Part shown: one piece after another, positions 8,985 to 16,524 of the stretch | How positions within the stretch are numbered: position 1 is the stretch's first letter | How the letters are laid out: the number at the start of each line of letters is the position of its first letter | The notes under the pieces: model-generated | Database searches by the model: none | Told to the model about the DNA's origin: nothing | What the model saw: the letters and a program-made list of their open reading frames with translations, nothing else | DNA from: an uncultured Pelagibacteraceae bacterium | Lineage (GTDB): Bacteria; Pseudomonadota; Alphaproteobacteria; Pelagibacterales; Pelagibacteraceae | Direction of reading: 5' to 3' | Assembly: GCA_902543535.1 (NCBI GenBank) | Contig: CACBYG010000006.1 | Location: forward strand, 1-64,000 | Length of the DNA stretch: 64,000 bases | Position numbers and translations under genes: made by a program

Positions 8985-9004
8985 GTACAGGTTATGTACA
9001 GGTT
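8985..9004. repeat. Paired GTACAGGTT motif, island site 3
   Basis: GTACAGGTT at 8985-8993 and again at 8996-9004, an 11-bp period, in the same orientation as the copies at 2160-2179 and 3562-3581. It lies just upstream of hsdM and 127 bp inside the right direct repeat. Confidence 0.65.
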
Positions 9005-9062
9005 TGAAATAATTAATTATTTCTTATCTTTTAATATTAATTAAAAACTATCTAAAAATTAT

Positions 9063-9112
9063 GAGATTTTATAGGATGTTATAGACTACCTTGGACTTCT
9101 ATGGACTGACTC
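9063..9112. repeat. Five phased 10-bp units at the island right end
   Basis: Consecutive 10-bp units read GAGATTTTAT, AGGATGTTAT, AGACTACCTT, GGACTTCTAT and GGACTGACTC, with a loose consensus (A/G)GA-C/T-T-T-N-TAT. On the opposite strand these resemble the TCCCATAAAA/TCTTATATTA units at 2181-2200. The arrays therefore point in opposite directions at the two island ends. Helical phasing suggests cooperative protein binding. Confidence 0.5.
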
Positions 9113-9122
9113 ACTTGTGAAT

Positions 9123-9169
9123 CCCTCGGCTTTTAAGTCCTTTGTGTCTACCAATTTCACCACGAGGGC
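9123..9169 (-). pseudogene. tRNA-Leu remnant at the right island end
   Basis: Bases 9131-9169 equal the 5' half of tRNA-Leu up to and including the anticodon loop. The next 8 bases, 9123-9130 (GCCGAGGG on the minus strand), match the 3' acceptor-side sequence of the intact tRNA. The roughly 33 nt between, covering the variable arm and T arm, are absent, so no functional tRNA can be made. Either this is the chromosomal half left by integration or a full duplicate that suffered an internal deletion. Confidence 0.65.
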
Positions 9170-9217
9170 ATTAATGAATTTCATGAGTGTTTATGCCAAT
9201 ATTTATAATTGAACAAG
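9131..9217. repeat. Right 87-bp direct repeat (attR-like)
   Basis: Perfect copy of 2037-2123, in the same orientation, 7,094 bp away. See the left copy. Confidence 0.9.
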
Positions 9218-9267
9218 CCTAATATGTAAAATTGTTATTTAATTGAATATTTTATAAACATCTTTAA

Positions 9268-10074
9268 ATGGAAAAAGCATTCAAAGTTTTGATATTTACC
9301 GATCTTGATGGCTCACTTCTTCATAGAGATACTTTCAAATTTGATGAAATAAAAGACTATATAAAACAATTAATATCTAAGGGTATTTTCATAATTCCTA
9401 ACACAAGTAAAACGGAAAAAGAAATTTTAGAGTTTAATAATGAGCTAGGTTCAAGTTTACCTTATATTTGTGAAAATGGAGCAGCTATTAAAGGTTTAGA
9501 GCTACTAAATTCTAATTTACCTAAAGAATTAATTCTAAGTAAAGAGAAAAATAATATTATAAAAATATTTGAAAAGTCAGTTCCAATAGATTTACAAAGT
9601 AAATGCAAATGGTTGTCTAACATGGATAAGAAAAAACAAAGCTCTATTTTTGGTTTAAAAGATGAACAACTTAAAATGGCTTTAGATCGTAAATATACAA
9701 TTCCTTTTATATTTGATGGAATTAAAAGTGAAAAAAATGAGTTATTCAAAATTGTCAAAAAAAAAGGTTTAGCTTTACAGGAAGGTGGGAGAGTTATTAA
9801 TTTAACTGATAAAGTAAATAAATCTAAAGCACTTCAGGTATTTGTCAGATTTTTTAAAAAAAATAATAAAAATGTAAAAACAATCGCGGTTGGTGATAAT
9901 TACAATGATTTAGATATGCTTAAAGTTAGTGATTTTCCTTGCTTAGTATTCAATGATAAATTTACATTAGATCAAATCCCTATAGATGATTTAATAACAA
10001 CAAATAAGCCATCACCTGAGGGCTGGGCAGATGTGATCAAAATGGCCCTAGTTAAAATAAATAAAAATTACTAA
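9268..10074 (+). CDS. HAD-family phosphatase, probable glucosyl-/mannosyl-3-phosphoglycerate phosphatase
   Basis: Expected to remove the phosphate from glucosyl-3-phosphoglycerate, giving the compatible solute glucosylglycerate. The 268-residue cytoplasmic protein has HAD motif I DLDGS with Asp12 and Asp14, a Thr in the motif II region, and motif IV GDNYND at 209-214. The layout fits subclass IIB, to which mannosyl-3-phosphoglycerate phosphatases belong. The glycosyltransferase that would make its substrate starts 8 nt downstream, which is the main reason for the specific call. The island right repeat ends 50 bp before the start, so the promoter borders the island junction. Glucose versus mannose specificity is not decided by the sequence. 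Confidence 0.8.
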   Translation: MEKAFKVLIFTDLDGSLLHRDTFKFDEIKDYIKQLISKGIFIIPNTSKTEKEILEFNNELGSSLPYICENGAAIKGLELLNSNLPKELILSKEKNNIIKIFEKSVPIDLQSKCKWLSNMDKKKQSSIFGLKDEQLKMALDRKYTIPFIFDGIKSEKNELFKIVKKKGLALQEGGRVINLTDKVNKSKALQVFVRFFKKNNKNVKTIAVGDNYNDLDMLKVSDFPCLVFNDKFTLDQIPIDDLITTNKPSPEGWADVIKMALVKINKNY

Positions 10075-10082
10075 AGTTCATT

Positions 10083-11303
10083 ATGAGTGATTTTTCTCAA
10101 AATGGAATAATTTCAACACTCCATGATTTTGGAACAAAATCTTTAGAGCAAATAGAAAAGGAACTTTTAGGTTTTTCTAAAGAAAGAAAGATGGAGCTTA
10201 TCTTGCCATGTCTTTATTCAGAATTAAAAGGTGATGCGTTACCTAATATTGTAAAAGAGATAAGTAAAACTAATTATTTACATCATATAATCATAGGTTT
10301 AGATCAAGCAAGCGAGGCCGAAGCAAGGAAAGCTTGGACTTTTTTTGAAAAACTAGAAACTCCTTTTACAATCCTTTGGAATGATGGACCTAATTTAAAA
10401 AAATTAGATAAAGAGTTACAAAAAAAAGGTTTAGCTCCAAATGAACATGGCAAAGGAAGAAATGTTTGGTATTGCATAGGAATGTCTATTGCAAGAGATA
10501 GTGCAAGATCTGTTGCATTACATGATTGTGATATTAAAACTTATGACAGAAGAATGTTAGCAAAACTATTTTATCCAGTTGTAAACCCCCTGTTCAACTT
10601 TGAATTTTGTAAAGGGTTCTATCCAAGAGTTGCTGATAACAAGATGAATGGACGTGTAGCAAGATTATTAGTGTTTCCTTTATTGAATGCTTTAGAAAAA
10701 ACTATTGGCAAAAGTGACTATTTAGATTTTATGAAATCATTTAAATACCCATTAGCTGGCGAATTTTCTTTTAGAAGAAATATTTTACCAGAACTAAGAA
10801 TTTCATCAGACTGGGGTATAGAAATAGGAATTTTATCTGAAATGCAAAGAAATTTTTCGCCTCAAAATATTTGTCAGGTAGATCTAGCAGATACTTATGA
10901 TCATAAACACCAAGATCTATCTCTAAATGATGAAAAGAAAGGCCTATCAAGAATGTCCGTTGATATTATTAAAACTTTCATCAAAAAACTAGCAACTCAA
11001 GGTCATTCATTCAGTAGAGAGCAATTAAGATCTTTAAAAGCAACATATTACAGATCTGCTTTAGATCTTATAGATGCTTACAGAGCTGATGCTGAAATGA
11101 ATGGTTTAAAATTTGACTCTCACACTGAAGAAAAAGCAGTTGAGTTATTCTCAAGTAATATAATTAGAGCTGGGGAGGATTTTTATTTAAACCCAATGGA
11201 TGCACCTTTTATACCTACATGGAGTAGAGTAAAAAGTGCTATACCAGATTTTCTAGTAAGATTAGAAAAAGCTGTTAATGAAGATAACAAGCGTTATCTA
11301 TAG
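10083..11303 (+). CDS. gpgS: Glucosyl-3-phosphoglycerate synthase-like glycosyltransferase
   Basis: Likely transfers a sugar from a nucleotide sugar to 3-phosphoglycerate, the first step of glucosylglycerate synthesis. The 406-residue protein has a GT-A fold with the nucleotide-sugar/metal motif HDCDI at 147-151 and a conserved LPCLYSEL opening at 41-48. It resembles GT81 glucosyl-3-phosphoglycerate synthases more than GT55 mannosyl enzymes, judged from memory of the families. It lies 8 nt after the partner phosphatase gene, forming a two-gene synthesis operon. A 121-bp gap with a strong ribosome site separates it from the uptake genes. Confidence 0.8.
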   Translation: MSDFSQNGIISTLHDFGTKSLEQIEKELLGFSKERKMELILPCLYSELKGDALPNIVKEISKTNYLHHIIIGLDQASEAEARKAWTFFEKLETPFTILWNDGPNLKKLDKELQKKGLAPNEHGKGRNVWYCIGMSIARDSARSVALHDCDIKTYDRRMLAKLFYPVVNPLFNFEFCKGFYPRVADNKMNGRVARLLVFPLLNALEKTIGKSDYLDFMKSFKYPLAGEFSFRRNILPELRISSDWGIEIGILSEMQRNFSPQNICQVDLADTYDHKHQDLSLNDEKKGLSRMSVDIIKTFIKKLATQGHSFSREQLRSLKATYYRSALDLIDAYRADAEMNGLKFDSHTEEKAVELFSSNIIRAGEDFYLNPMDAPFIPTWSRVKSAIPDFLVRLEKAVNEDNKRYL

Positions 11304-11341
11304 CATTTTTAAAAAAGGTAAAAATTATAATTCAACTATTA

Positions 11342-11368
11342 ATTGATAGTATTTAATTTGTATCAAAT
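11342..11368. promoter_or_regulatory. Inverted repeat upstream of the sugar-binding-protein gene
   Basis: ATTGATA at 11342-11348 and TATCAAAT at 11361-11368 are inverted halves about 12 bp apart, roughly 60 bp before the start codon. This spacing and position could serve a repressor operator or a promoter element, but in such AT-rich DNA the match may be chance. Confidence 0.3.
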
Positions 11369-11424
11369 ATTTGCGACATCATTTCAAATATAGTATTTTT
11401 TTATAAAAAATCTCAGGAGGAGAA

Positions 11425-12753
11425 ATGAAAAATATAGTTAAAATATTTTGCATAATTTCATTATTCATTACAAATGTAGTTTATGCAGATATTAAATTTT
11501 GGACTACAGAAGTCCAACCTGCTCGAATGGCTAAACAAGAGGAAATGGCCAAAGCTTTTGAAGCTAAGACAGGTATTAAGGTTGATGTTATTCCAATTGA
11601 AGAAAAGGAATTAGGTACAAGAGCAACTGCCGCTGCGGCAGCTGGTGATTTACCAGACGTGATTTATCACACTTTACAGTATGTGTTACCTTGGGCAGAA
11701 GCTGGAATTTTAGATGTTGATGCTAATAACGCTGTAGTAAAAGAACTTGGTAAAGATACTTTTGCTCCAGGTGCTCTAAACATGGCTAAGTCAGGATCAA
11801 AAATTGCTGCTGTTCCAGTTGATGGATGGACGCAAATGGTAGTTTATAGAAAAGACCTTTTTGACAATGCTGATCTAGAACCGCCAACAAGTTATGCTAA
11901 CATTGTGAAAGCTGTTGAAAAACTCTCAAAAACAAATGGGATGTTTGGATTTGTGGCAGCTACTAAGACTGATGAAAATTTCATGAGTCAGGTTTTGGAA
12001 CATGTTCTTTTAGCAAATGGTGTTAACATAGTTAAAAAAGGTGGGATTAAGAAACAAGGGAAAAAGTTAAAAGAGGCATTAGAGTTCTATAAAGTTATAG
12101 CTAAAGCTAGTCCTCCTGGTGAACTTTATTGGAAACAATCAAGAGCACTTTATTTTGCTGGAAAGACACCAATGATAATTTGGTCTCCATTTATTATGGA
12201 TGAGCTGGCAGGTTTAAGAGACTCTGCCCCACCAACAATAAATAGTGATCCAACATCACCTGAACTAGCATCTAAAACTGGTTTCATAACTAATTTTAGT
12301 GGACCAAGTAATAAAAAAGGTGCTGCATGGGCAGATGTTAGATACTTTGGTATAACAGCTGATGCTGATACTGATGAAGCTAAACAATTTATCATGTATT
12401 CAATGGATGAAGGATATACAAGTACTTTGTCTATTGCTCCAGAAGGTAAATTTCCAGTAAGAAGAGGAAATGCAAGTGATCCAGAGGCATTTACAAAAGC
12501 TTGGAGTAAACTGCCAGTAGGAGTTGATAGAAAAGCTCCTTTGTCAGATCTGTATGACCCTGATGTTATAAATAACATTGTTGCTGGTTTAGATACTGCA
12601 AATAGATGGGGAGTTAAAGAAGGCGAGCTATCTAGAGCTTCAAAAGTCATTAACTCTCAATTTATAAATAGAATCACTAGACTTTATATTGATGACCAAA
12701 TCGACGTTGATGAGGCTGTTGATATGATTAATAAAGCATTAGCTAAATTCTAG
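11425..12753 (+). CDS. ABC transporter sugar-type solute-binding protein
   Basis: Periplasmic binding protein of a carbohydrate uptake system. The 442-residue precursor has a signal peptide (1-21, cleavage after Val-Tyr-Ala) and a family 1 extracellular binding fold. It starts with IKFWTTEVQPARM, then a TGIKVDVIPIE segment and a conserved FPVRRG near residue 345. The start is fixed by a strong AGGAGGAG ribosome site 5-6 bases upstream, one of the best in the window, consistent with high expression. It sits between the glucosylglycerate synthesis genes and a GH63-like hydrolase, so glucosylglycerate or a related glycoside is the likely ligand (inference). A terminator-like hairpin separates it from the permeases. 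Confidence 0.88.
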   Translation: MKNIVKIFCIISLFITNVVYADIKFWTTEVQPARMAKQEEMAKAFEAKTGIKVDVIPIEEKELGTRATAAAAAGDLPDVIYHTLQYVLPWAEAGILDVDANNAVVKELGKDTFAPGALNMAKSGSKIAAVPVDGWTQMVVYRKDLFDNADLEPPTSYANIVKAVEKLSKTNGMFGFVAATKTDENFMSQVLEHVLLANGVNIVKKGGIKKQGKKLKEALEFYKVIAKASPPGELYWKQSRALYFAGKTPMIIWSPFIMDELAGLRDSAPPTINSDPTSPELASKTGFITNFSGPSNKKGAAWADVRYFGITADADTDEAKQFIMYSMDEGYTSTLSIAPEGKFPVRRGNASDPEAFTKAWSKLPVGVDRKAPLSDLYDPDVINNIVAGLDTANRWGVKEGELSRASKVINSQFINRITRLYIDDQIDVDEAVDMINKALAKF

Positions 12754-12768
12754 TAATTTCAATTAATT

Positions 12769-12803
12769 AAAAAAGCGGATAAGATTACTTATCCGCTTTT
12801 TTT
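12769..12803 (+). terminator. Intrinsic terminator/attenuator between binding protein and permeases
   Basis: AAAAAGCGGATAAG pairs with the inverted copy ending in CTTATCCGCTTTTT around a 3-4 nt loop, followed by a T run directly before the permease ATG at 12804. A GC-centred stem plus T run is a classical rho-independent signal. Read-through would allow a low level of permease mRNA. Confidence 0.85.
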
Positions 12804-14064
12804 ATGAAAAATACTTTAGCAAATAATGAAAAGAAAACAGCGTATATTTTAACATTACCTGCAGTTGCTTTAGTTTTTGCAATAATTCTATTTCCTATCT
12901 TTGCAAATGTTTGGATTAGTTTTAAAGAAGTTGAATTAAAAGATATTAGAATTCCGGAGCCAAGAGCAAAAAAAGATTATTAAATCTATTCCAGAAGATA
13001 CTTCAAAAATAAAAATTTTATATAAATTAAGAAATAGCTCTTTACTTCAAGAAATCAGAGATGTTTCATTTCAAGATAAATTCCCAAAAAATTTTAAAAT
13101 TGAAAAAATAGACACAAGATGTGAATACAAAAAATATACTTTAAAGTGTAAATTTGGCAATTGGCCAGCTAAATATAGGGAAAATTTTCAAGTAGTATTT
13201 GAAACAAATGACGGATCGAAAATTAATAAAAAGGATCTTAAATCAACACAACCTAGCTTGAATGGAACCTCAGATAATATACTGCTAAATACAACTTTTA
13301 CTTTAAAAAATTTTAAGAAAGTTTTATTTGATGATGAGTTTGTAGAACTACTTCTAACAACTTTTTACTACACTTTTTTTGGTACAGTTGGCTCAATTAT
13401 CTTTGGTATTTTGACAGCCCAAATGGTTAATCAAAAATTTTATGGAAGAACCTTTATGCGAAGTGTTTTACTTTTTCCCTATGTTGCTCCAGTAGTAGCG
13501 TTAGCTTACACATGGGAACTTCTTTTAGATCCAAATAGTGGAACATTAAACAGCTTGTTAATAAACTACCAGGTTATAGAGACACCAATAAATTTACTTG
13601 GGCAAAAATATATTGAAATTAATATTTTAGGCTTTGATTTTAAATTAAGACTAGCCCTTACTACAGTCATTATGTTTGAAATTTGGAGATATTTCCCTCT
13701 AGCCTTTTTATTTATTCTTGCAAGACTTCAAGCAATTCCAAAAGAGTTATATGAAGCAGCTGATGTAGATGGAGCGAGCCCTTTTCAAAAATTTTTTAAA
13801 ATTACGCTCCCTCAAATTACAGCAGTTATATCTATTTTATTTATGATAAGATTTATTTGGAATTTTAATAAGTTTGAAGATGTTTTCTTACTTACCGGAG
13901 GAGCCTCAGGTACCAGAACTTTACCAATTAATGTTTATCAACAAGGTTTTGCAATATCTGATATTGGAATGGGATCTGCTGTTTCAATAGTAATAGTCGT
14001 TTTACTTTTATTATTTATGTTTTTTTACTTCAAACTTTTAGGAAAGAGAGTGGATGAAAACTAA
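12804..14064 (+). pseudogene. ABC sugar transporter permease 1 (MalF-like), apparent frameshift in an A7 tract
   Basis: The reading frame opening at ATG 12804 encodes a typical permease N terminus with one membrane helix but stops at 12981. The rest lies in another frame open from 12940 to 14064. Removing one A from A7 at 12968-12974 joins them into a single protein of about 419 residues, a normal MalF-like length. In the joined protein, residues about 55-150 form a periplasmic loop with two Cys. The core then carries about five helices and the EAA signature (KELYEAADVDGA, then ITLPQI) that docks the ATPase. Both halves look conserved, so a sequencing error, a very recent mutation or polymerase slippage is more likely than long decay. 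The downstream part alone would need a TTG start at 13258 and would lack helix 1. Confidence 0.85.
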
Positions 14065-15247
14065 AAATTTAATTTTTTTTGGATTAATATCATCTTTTTT
14101 TTTGATTTTCTTAGTTTTCATATGGAAAATATTAGCAACTTTACAAGGTTTAAATATTCAAAACTTTAATTTACAAATAGTATTTATTTTTGGTCTCCTA
14201 ATATCATTTGCTAACCTAAGAATAGGCAATAAAATTAAAATTTTTTACAAATCAATTATTTTTTCTCTAATTTTTGTAATCTGTGATGGTTACATTATTC
14301 AAAAGTTACCGTTGTGGTATAATGTTGGTATTTTTTTGGTTTTATATTTTTTTATTAATAAAATAAATAAATATAGTTTTGAAGATCTAAAGCAGGAACA
14401 TTCTACACAAGTAATCTTTTTTGACTTTTTAACTTTATTTGGTATTTTATTTTTTTCATTTGTAATTCTTTTCCCTTTTTACATGATGTTGATAACAAGT
14501 TTTAAAACCCAAATAGCTTTATTGGTTAACCCTTTAGACTTCAGTATAAATTTTACTCAAGATTTAAGAGACTTATTTAATTCTTATTTTGTAATATTTA
14601 AATCTTATAAATTCGGTAAATATATTATAACTAGTTCAATTGTTTCTATAGGTACTGTATTTATAACTCTTTTTTTTGCAATACCAGCAGCATATGCAAT
14701 AGCTAGATTAAATTTTATTGGCAAGACATTTTTATCAACATCAATATTAATAATTTATATGTTTCCAGCGATAGTATTGGTAATTCCTCTATATACAATT
14801 TTTAGTCAACTTGGCCTGAGAAATTCTATATGGGGTTTATTAATTGTTTATACAGCAACAACGCTCCCAGTAGCGATCTACATGTTGCAAGGTTATTTCA
14901 AGAGTATCCCAAAGGAATTAGAGGAGGCAGCAATAATGGATAAACTTAGTTGGTTTGGAATAATTTCTAAAATTATTGTTCCATTAAGTATTCCTGCGAT
15001 TTCTTCTGTGGCATTATACGTATTTATGATAGCTTGGAACGAATTTTTATTTTCTTTAATGTTTCTTGATAATCCAAACTCATTTACTCTTTCAAGAGCT
15101 ATACAATATTTAAGTGGTGACGCAGAAACACCTAGGCAATATTTAATGGCTGGGTCAGTGATTGTGACTTTGCCTGTTCTGTTTATCTTTGTTTATTTTG
15201 AAAAATATCTAGTTAGTGGTCTTACTGCAGGGAGTGTCAAAGGTTGA
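14054..15247 (+). CDS. ABC sugar transporter permease 2 (MalG-like) with extra N-terminal helices
   Basis: Second membrane subunit of the uptake system. The last about 270 residues are a standard MalG-type core with six helices and the EAA loop KELEEAAIMDKL followed by IIVPLSIPA. The first about 125 residues add roughly four hydrophobic segments, not usual in MalG proteins, which are about 280 residues; this one has 397. It overlaps permease 1 by 11 nt and the hydrolase by 4 nt, so the three genes should be translated together. No ATP-binding subunit is encoded here; a shared ATPase elsewhere is required. Confidence 0.88.
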   Translation: MKTKNLIFFGLISSFFLIFLVFIWKILATLQGLNIQNFNLQIVFIFGLLISFANLRIGNKIKIFYKSIIFSLIFVICDGYIIQKLPLWYNVGIFLVLYFFINKINKYSFEDLKQEHSTQVIFFDFLTLFGILFFSFVILFPFYMMLITSFKTQIALLVNPLDFSINFTQDLRDLFNSYFVIFKSYKFGKYIITSSIVSIGTVFITLFFAIPAAYAIARLNFIGKTFLSTSILIIYMFPAIVLVIPLYTIFSQLGLRNSIWGLLIVYTATTLPVAIYMLQGYFKSIPKELEEAAIMDKLSWFGIISKIIVPLSIPAISSVALYVFMIAWNEFLFSLMFLDNPNSFTLSRAIQYLSGDAETPRQYLMAGSVIVTLPVLFIFVYFEKYLVSGLTAGSVKG

Positions 15248-16524
15248 AAAATAAATTAATTGAAAAAGCAAAAAAAGTTTTACTAGGAAATAAAAAAAAA
15301 GGTTACACGCTTCCTACAAATAATAAATTGTATCCTGCACAATGGAAATGGGACTCCGGCTTTATATCTCTTGGCTACTCATATTTTAATCTAAAATATG
15401 CACTAGATGAGATAACAACACTTTTGAGAGGTCAGTGGAAAGACGGCATGATACCCCATATTTTATTCCATGATTTAAAAACAGATTATTATCCAAACCA
15501 TTCTGTGTGGAATTGTGGTAACAAGATTAATTCATCAGGAATAACTCAACCACCTGTTCTTGCAATAATATTAAAAAAAATTTTAGATAAGAATGAAATT
15601 AAAATTTCAGAAAAAATAAAAATTAAGTCAATAGTTCAAAAATTAAAAAAATATCATGAATGGTTAATAAAATACAGAGATCCCAAAAAAACAGGTTTGG
15701 TCTCAATATTGCATCCTTGGGAAAGTGGATACGATAACTCTCCACTTTGGGATTATTCAATGAATGAAGTTAAGGTTGAAAAAAATTTAAAGTATAAGAG
15801 AGGAGATAATAAAGTTATAAATCCAGAATACAGACCACTAGATACAGATTATGACAGATATGTAACTATTAAAAATCATCTAAGAAAAAATAAATATAAT
15901 CCAAAACATCTTTACAAAAAGTCAATGTTCAATGTTGTAGATGTTGGTTTTAATTCAATATTTTTAAGAGCAAATAAAGATTTATTAGTACTACTTAAAA
16001 TTTTTAATTTTGAACATAAGAAATTACAAAAATTTATTTTAAAATCCGAAAATCAAATTGAAAAATTATATAATCAAAAAAAAGGAGTTTTTACTAATTA
16101 TGATATTAAAAATAAAAAAAAAATTATTGTACCATCAATAACAAATTATTTTATTTTATTTGCTGATCTTAAAAACCAATCTATTAATAAAAAAATAATT
16201 AAAAATTTAAAGAACCATAACCAAAAAGAAAAATACTTGTTCTCAAGTATAAAACCTAATTATAAAAAATTTGAGGAAAAGCGTTACTGGAGAGGTCCTG
16301 TTTGGGTAAATTGTAATTGGATTATCTATCAAGGATTAAAAAATAAAGATTTGAAATTTGCTAACAAAATTAAAAAAAAAACAATTAACCTTATTAAACA
16401 AAATGGTTTTTATGAATACTACAGTTTTAAAACTGGAAAAGCATTTGGAGCAAGTAACTTTTCTTGGACTGCTTCTCTTTTTTTAGACTTAATATTAGAA
16501 AAGGAAGTGAGTAATAAATACTAA
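15244..16524 (+). CDS. GH63-like glycoside hydrolase, probable glucosylglycerate/mannosylglycerate hydrolase
   Basis: Predicted to split glucosylglycerate into glucose and glycerate. The 426-residue protein has the (alpha/alpha)6-barrel features of family 63: YPAQWKWDSGF at 30-40, HPWESGYDNSPLWD at 157-170, RYWRGPVWVNCNW in the C-terminal third, then a Glu at 391 in YEYYS and FSWTASL at 406-412. The acidic residues of ESGYD and EYYS fit the catalytic pair of bacterial mannosylglycerate hydrolases. There is no signal peptide, so the substrate must be imported first. The start is TTG at 15244, overlapping the permease stop as TTGA. Its 3' end overlaps the convergent glycosyltransferase by 4 nt. 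Confidence 0.78.
   Translation: MKNKLIEKAKKVLLGNKKKGYTLPTNNKLYPAQWKWDSGFISLGYSYFNLKYALDEITTLLRGQWKDGMIPHILFHDLKTDYYPNHSVWNCGNKINSSGITQPPVLAIILKKILDKNEIKISEKIKIKSIVQKLKKYHEWLIKYRDPKKTGLVSILHPWESGYDNSPLWDYSMNEVKVEKNLKYKRGDNKVINPEYRPLDTDYDRYVTIKNHLRKNKYNPKHLYKKSMFNVVDVGFNSIFLRANKDLLVLLKIFNFEHKKLQKFILKSENQIEKLYNQKKGVFTNYDIKNKKKIIVPSITNYFILFADLKNQSINKKIIKNLKNHNQKEKYLFSSIKPNYKKFEEKRYWRGPVWVNCNWIIYQGLKNKDLKFANKIKKKTINLIKQNGFYEYYSFKTGKAFGASNFSWTASLFLDLILEKEVSNKY

Larger units (their letters stand above)
2037..9217. mobile_element. tRNA-Leu-associated genomic island carrying a type I restriction-modification system
   Basis: A roughly 7.1 kb segment is bounded by two identical 87-bp direct repeats (2037-2123 and 9131-9217). 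Each repeat holds the 5' half of tRNA-Leu plus its upstream leader. Inside are a secreted serine hydrolase, a 112-residue unknown protein and hsdM-hsdS-hsdR, all on the minus strand. No integrase, recombinase or transposase gene is visible, so the element is either a remnant or mobilised in trans. Paired 9-bp motifs spaced 11 bp apart, and phased 10-bp motifs, lie near the ends and at an internal module junction, as expected of recombinase arm sites. The repeat is on the 5' side of the tRNA rather than the usual 3' side. Confidence 0.8.
8948..9267. other. Gene-free right end of the island
   Basis: This 320-bp gap holds no convincing gene. It contains the third GTACAGGTT pair (8985-9004), an AT-rich stretch, a run of five phased 10-bp motifs (9063-9112), a decayed tRNA-Leu remnant (9123-9169) and the right 87-bp direct repeat (9131-9217). 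The last 50 bp should contain the promoter of the following phosphatase gene. Confidence 0.8.

Noticed and set aside
12150-12650. Antisense frame of 166 codons within the sugar-binding-protein gene
   Set aside because: The opposite strand is a clear binding-protein gene with signal peptide and strong ribosome site; the long antisense frame follows from its codon use.
13258-14064. Permease starting at TTG 13258 as an independent complete gene
   Set aside because: It would lack helix 1 and start in the middle of a periplasmic loop without a ribosome site; the N-terminal part is present upstream in another frame.
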